Shown: one piece after another, positions 5,710-8,295 of the stretch
Layout: every line of letters starts with the position of its first letter
How positions within the stretch are numbered: position 1 is the first letter of the stretch
DNA from: PALSA-1004 sp947474275
GTDB lineage: Bacteria > Pseudomonadota > Gammaproteobacteria > Burkholderiales > SG8-41
DNA: 8,295 nt
Assembly: GCA_947474275.1 (NCBI GenBank)
Contig: CANJHY010000191.1
Span: 1 to 8,295, forward strand
Direction: 5' to 3'
Notes under the pieces: generated by a model
What the model saw: the letters and a program-made list of their open reading frames with translations, nothing else
What the model was told of the DNA's origin: nothing
Database searches by the model: none
Program-made: the position numbers and the translations under genes

Positions 5710-6935
5710 TCGGCACCTCCATGTCGCGCTACGCGCGGAATCATGCTTTCATTTGCGAAACTGCGCAGCTCTTTGTCGCCGCTGTTTAACAGCGCCGTAT
5801 GCAACGCCAGAATCAGGCGGCCTGCCGCCGTCTGGTGCCAGAACCACTCCTGCACGCTGTGCGCTGAACGCTCGCCCGGTTGGCCCGCGTTGGCCTCTGC
5901 GTAAAAAGCCTTGAGTTCTTCGCATGCCAGCCGCATCGCATTGGCCAGCGGCATGCCGGCGCGGTACGACGGCACCGGTTTCCCTTCAGCCCACGCGCCC
6001 ATGAACTGCGCCAATTCCTCCGGCGCAGCCCCGGCGACGCCCAGCGCGGTGCGCCCGCGCCGCTCCAATGCGATGTCGTACCACGAGCGCAACTGGGAGA
6101 CCTCCTCCAGCACGAGCTGCGACAACGGAACGTCTTTGCCCGCGGACGAAAAATCGACTCCGCACACCATGCCTTCTACGGGCTCGGCGGACACCACAGC
6201 AGGCGCCTCCTCGGCATAATCTTCCAGCACCGGACCGCGGTCGCGCCCGAATAAATTCAGCGCTGCCACAACGACGCGGCGCTGAAACGCCGCGTCACCG
6301 GGCACGCCGAGCGGCCGGCCGAGCATGAACGGCACCCACAACGCGCGCGGCGGATGCATCGCCGCGGTATGTTCGCGCACAAGACTGATGAGGACGGTGG
6401 GCACACCTTCGTCCTCGATATACAAAGCCAGTGCGCCCACGGCGCACGTGCAGTTCGGTCAGACCGGTGTCAGCAACACCGCATCGACATTGTCCTGCTT
6501 CAGCAGGCGGCCAACTTCACGCGCGCTGGCCTCCATGCGGGTAACCGGCGAGCCCGCACCCATGAACGAATAATGGTAATCGGCCACCGACCCGATGACG
6601 CCTTCCGCCGCGAGTTCGCGCAGGCGGTCGATGGGGAACACGACGTTCAGGTCCTGCTGAAAGCCGGTGCGGTCGAAATTGACCGACACCTGGCTCATCA
6701 CGAGGTCCGCCGCGGCGATGCTGCCCGGAATCACCCGGTAGTCGTTGCGCGCGGCGCCGAGGCCAAACGGACGGTCGCCGCGCGTGTGCAGTCCCGCGCT
6801 CGTCACGATGGCAATGCGCCGCTTCGAGAGCGGGCCGCCAGCCACCCACGGGTTGAGACCGAACTTCGGCAGCGCCGGTATTTTTTCGAGCATGTGCTCG
6901 CGCTCCCATGCAGGAAGGTCAACGAGTCGCACCAT
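5706..6935 (-). CDS. GrdB/PrdB-family reductase, full-length selenoprotein (UGA read as Sec159)
   Basis: One 409-residue reading frame containing a single internal TGA at 6461-6459. The N-terminal half matches the glycine/sarcosine/betaine reductase selenoprotein B and D-proline reductase PrdB family: SAGLHTRGDRPFG (46-58), RVIPG (67-71), NFDRTGFQQD (86-95), VVFPIDRL (98-105) and GSVADYHYSFMGA (115-127). The strand VDAVLLTPV (150-158) leads into U159-P-N-C162-T-C164. Beyond Sec the fold continues without a break (ALYIEDEGVPTV, then LGRPLGVPGD near 205-214), followed by a helical C-terminal segment of about 150 residues that I do not recognise. Known relatives use Sec to cleave reductively the C-N bond of glycine, betaine or D-proline; the substrate here is unknown. 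The ATG at 6935 has AGGAA five bases upstream. The gene lies 32 bases after the SDR and overlaps the Bug receptor by GTGA. A true stop or sequencing error is the alternative, but Sec fits far better. Confidence 0.87.
5715..5720 (-). promoter_or_regulatory. Strong Shine-Dalgarno GGAGGT for the Bug receptor GTG start
   Basis: The minus strand reads GGAGGT, then GCCGA, then GTG. This consensus site decides the GTG start at 5709 and lies inside the end of the selenoprotein coding region. Receptor translation may therefore be coupled to ribosomes that have passed the upstream UGA and finished the selenoprotein. Confidence 0.7.
6431..6447 (-). promoter_or_regulatory. Candidate bacterial SECIS hairpin
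   Basis: On the minus-strand transcript, 11 bases after the UGA, GUGCGCC (6447-6441) and GGCGCAC (6437-6431) form a perfect 7-bp stem closed by the loop GUG (6440-6438). The apical loop begins 18 bases after the UGA and starts with G. As I recall the bacterial SECIS model, the requirements are a short stem just downstream of UGA, an apical loop about 16-37 bases away, and a G in the first two loop positions; all are met. If the innermost C-G pair opens, the loop becomes CGUGG and still has G second. The hairpin would bind SelB with Sec-tRNA. There is no obvious bulged U as in E. coli fdhF. Confidence 0.75.
6459..6461 (-). other. Recoded UGA codon (selenocysteine)
   Basis: The only in-frame stop inside the GrdB/PrdB-like gene is TGA, not TAA or TAG. 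It falls directly after the hydrophobic strand LLTPV and three residues before a cysteine, giving UxxC, the classical Sec/Cys redox pair. Clostridial GrdB and PrdB also have Sec after such a strand. The next codons encode a normal continuation of the same fold. Confidence 0.86.
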
Positions 6936-6940
6936 GAATT

Positions 6941-6945
6941 TTCCT
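6941..6945 (-). promoter_or_regulatory. Shine-Dalgarno AGGAA of the selenoprotein gene
   Basis: The minus strand reads AAAGGAA, then AATTC, then ATG, a five-base spacing. It supports the ATG at 6935 as the start. In contrast, no such site precedes the GTG at 6440, where an ORF caller would start the second fragment. Confidence 0.6.
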
Positions 6946-6967
6946 TTCGATAATAATTCTGATTACC

Positions 6968-7726
6968 TTACCAACCGATCGAAGCGCCGCCGTCCGCGAT
7001 CAGCAACTGGCCGGTCACAAAGCGCGCGGCGTCCGAAGCAAGGAATACCGCGATGCCGCCAATGTCTTCAGGATCGCCGATGCGGCGCAGCGGCGTCAGC
7101 GCTTCGCGGCGCTTGCGCCTCTCTTCGTCAGTCCACAGTGCGCGCGCGAAATCGGTCTTGATGAGCCCCGGCGCGATGCTGTTGACGCGTATGTTGTGCG
7201 GGCCCCACTCCACCGCCAGCGCGCGGCCGAGTCCGGCATCTGCCGCCTTGGTGACGCCGTAGAGGCCGTTGACGTTGCTGCCGCGGATCGCCGCGATGCT
7301 CGAAATGATGACCATCGCGCCGTCTTTTCGTTCCGCCATCTGCGGCAGCACCATGTTGGCGAGCCAGAACACGCTGCGCACGTTGCTGCCCATGATCTTG
7401 TCGAACGCTTCGTCGGAAACATTTGCCATCGGACCGAACACCGGGTTGATCGCGGCGTTGCACACCAGGATGTCGATGCGGCCCCATTTGGCCAACGTCT
7501 TGTCGACGAGGTTCTGCAATTCCGCTTTCGAGCCGATATTGCACGGCACGCCGATGGCCTCGTGGCCGGCAGCCGTGAACTCCTTCGTCACCGCCTCGAC
7601 CGCATCGGCCTTGCGGCTTGAAACCACGACTTTCGCGCCGGCGCGCGCCATCTCCTCGGCAATCGATTTGCCGATGCCCTTGGTGGAACCGGTGATCAAC
7701 GCAACTTTTCCCGTCAGATCAAACAT
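6968..7726 (-). CDS. Classical short-chain dehydrogenase/reductase (SDR)
   Basis: A 252-residue cytosolic NAD(P)(H)-dependent oxidoreductase of normal length for classical SDRs. The nucleotide-binding motif TGSTKGIG is at 12-19. VSSRK (35-39), with R38 and K39 after the second strand, favours NADP(H), though this is an inference. CNAA (89-92) takes the place of the NNAG motif. The catalytic tetrad is complete: N115, S143, Y156 and K160 (YGVTK). IAPGLIKTD (184-192) and FVTGQLLIADGGAS (236-249) are typical of the family. It would interconvert an alcohol and a ketone; 3-oxoacyl-ACP reductase FabG and many catabolic dehydrogenases share this pattern, so the substrate is unknown. The ATG at 7726 has GAGGA six bases upstream. 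It sits 35 bases after the hydrolase and 32 bases before the selenoprotein gene, in the same orientation, so it is probably part of one operon. Confidence 0.93.
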   Translation of the reverse strand: MFDLTGKVALITGSTKGIGKSIAEEMARAGAKVVVSSRKADAVEAVTKEFTAAGHEAIGVPCNIGSKAELQNLVDKTLAKWGRIDILVCNAAINPVFGPMANVSDEAFDKIMGSNVRSVFWLANMVLPQMAERKDGAMVIISSIAAIRGSNVNGLYGVTKAADAGLGRALAVEWGPHNIRVNSIAPGLIKTDFARALWTDEERRKRREALTPLRRIGDPEDIGGIAVFLASDAARFVTGQLLIADGGASIGW

Positions 7727-7732
7727 GAGTAT

Positions 7733-7737
7733 TCCTC
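7733..7737 (-). promoter_or_regulatory. Shine-Dalgarno GAGGA of the SDR gene
   Basis: The minus strand reads GAGGA, then ATACTC, then ATG, a good spacing that supports the ATG at 7726. It lies in the 35-base gap after the hydrolase gene. I see no room for an obvious promoter or terminator there, consistent with co-transcription. Confidence 0.6.
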
Positions 7738-7761
7738 GTCAATGAATCCGCAAACTCGCGC

Positions 7762-8295
7762 TTACTTACCCACCCACACCACTTCGTTATCCACTGCATA
7801 CAGCTTGCAGACCTGGCCATATCGCTGGCAGTTGCCGATGGCTCGGCCCATCGCGTAATCACCGCTGGCGGAACCCCAGCCGCCTCTGTCGCCTACCGCA
7901 AAGGCGCGCGGCTGTTTGGCTTCCAGAAATCTCGCGTAGCCGCCGCTTTTTGCCGAAGCGCTCGGCTCCTTGCCAACATCGGCAAGCTCCGCGTATCCGC
8001 TGGCCGGTGGTTTGGTCACGATGGCCGGTTGAGTAAAGCCAAGCTTGTTCAGGAATTCATCGACGACCGGCAGCCATGCGTTCATGTCTATGGTCAGACC
8101 GGCATGCCCGTCTTCGCCCGCCGGCGGAAACGATTTGAAGTCCGCGTTGCCGCCGCCATCCACCCATGCTTTATGCCATTCCTTCGGAATCTCGGCACCC
8201 CAGTACTTATCGTTCTGCCAGTACAGCCACAGCATGGGCACGGTGGATTTTTTTGCCAGACCTCCCCAATAGCTCTCAACCCGGTGGGGGCCGCA
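7762..8295 (-). CDS. Dienelactone-hydrolase-like alpha/beta hydrolase, C-terminal part (partial)
   Basis: The reading frame is open to the window edge, so the visible 177 residues are the C-terminal part of a longer protein; the GTG at 8241 is internal and not a start. The first ~90 residues resemble the end of a dienelactone-hydrolase-type alpha/beta hydrolase: VPMLWLYWQNDKYWG (19-33 of the visible part), with D29 as likely catalytic acid, and PPAGEDGHAG (57-66), with H64 as likely catalytic histidine. The nucleophile would lie upstream, outside the window. After a linker rich in Ala, Pro and Ser comes a separate small segment, FLEAKQPRAFAVGDRGGWG (123-141) to C156 and C163-KLYAVDNEVVW. This is reminiscent of DUF4189-like tails with a Gly-Trp-Gly turn and two cysteines that could pair. 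Such enzymes hydrolyse esters or lactones. It ends 35 bases before the SDR and is probably an upstream gene of the same operon. Confidence 0.75.
   Translation of the reverse strand, partial: CGPHRVESYWGGLAKKSTVPMLWLYWQNDKYWGAEIPKEWHKAWVDGGGNADFKSFPPAGEDGHAGLTIDMNAWLPVVDEFLNKLGFTQPAIVTKPPASGYAELADVGKEPSASAKSGGYARFLEAKQPRAFAVGDRGGWGSASGDYAMGRAIGNCQRYGQVCKLYAVDNEVVWVGK

Noticed and set aside
5706..6440. A separate 244-residue gene starting at GTG 6440
   Set aside because: There is no ribosome binding site, the GTG lies in the loop of the candidate SECIS hairpin, and the protein would begin mid-domain just after a redox motif. It is the second part of the selenoprotein.
5706..6935. Pseudogene by nonsense mutation
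   Set aside because: The only stop is TGA at the family's Sec site, the remaining ~250 codons are open and well formed, and a SECIS-like hairpin follows. A random nonsense mutation would not be expected there.

Overview
The window is GC-rich, densely packed bacterial DNA. Two tripartite-tricarboxylate-transporter solute receptors (Bug/TctC family) occur within 4 kb. That family is greatly expanded in Burkholderiales and related Betaproteobacteria, so such an organism is my best guess. This is an inference from gene content only; there is no rRNA or other taxonomic marker here.

Layout: positions 1-429 hold no convincing gene but are rich in inverted repeats, including a ~99-bp imperfect palindrome. 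A tight plus-strand operon follows: a HupE/UreJ-type membrane protein (430-1770), a Bug receptor overlapping it by ATGA (1767-2756), and a ChaA-type cation/proton antiporter with a TTG start (2771-3856). A stand-alone class I SAM-dependent methyltransferase lies at 3964-4674. It converges on a minus-strand operon, read from right to left: the C-terminal part of a dienelactone-hydrolase-like alpha/beta hydrolase (7762 to beyond 8295), a classical SDR oxidoreductase (6968-7726), a GrdB/PrdB-family reductase (5706-6935), and a second Bug receptor (4726-5709) joined to it by a GTGA overlap.

The main discovery is the GrdB/PrdB-family gene. Naive ORF calling splits it into two pieces (6459-6935 and 5706-6440), but these lie in the same frame and are separated by a single TGA at 6461-6459. 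That TGA sits exactly where this family carries selenocysteine, giving a U-P-N-C-T-C redox motif. It is followed at the right distance by a perfect 7-bp hairpin with a G-leading GTG loop, the form expected of a bacterial SECIS element. I therefore read it as one 409-residue selenoprotein with Sec at residue 159. The Sec position resembles D-proline reductase PrdB, but the protein continues about 250 residues past Sec, and none of the clostridial partner subunits are in the window. The hydrolase, SDR, Sec reductase and periplasmic receptor look co-transcribed and may form a pathway for uptake and redox processing of an unidentified small carboxylated or carbonyl compound; the substrate cannot be read from the sequence.
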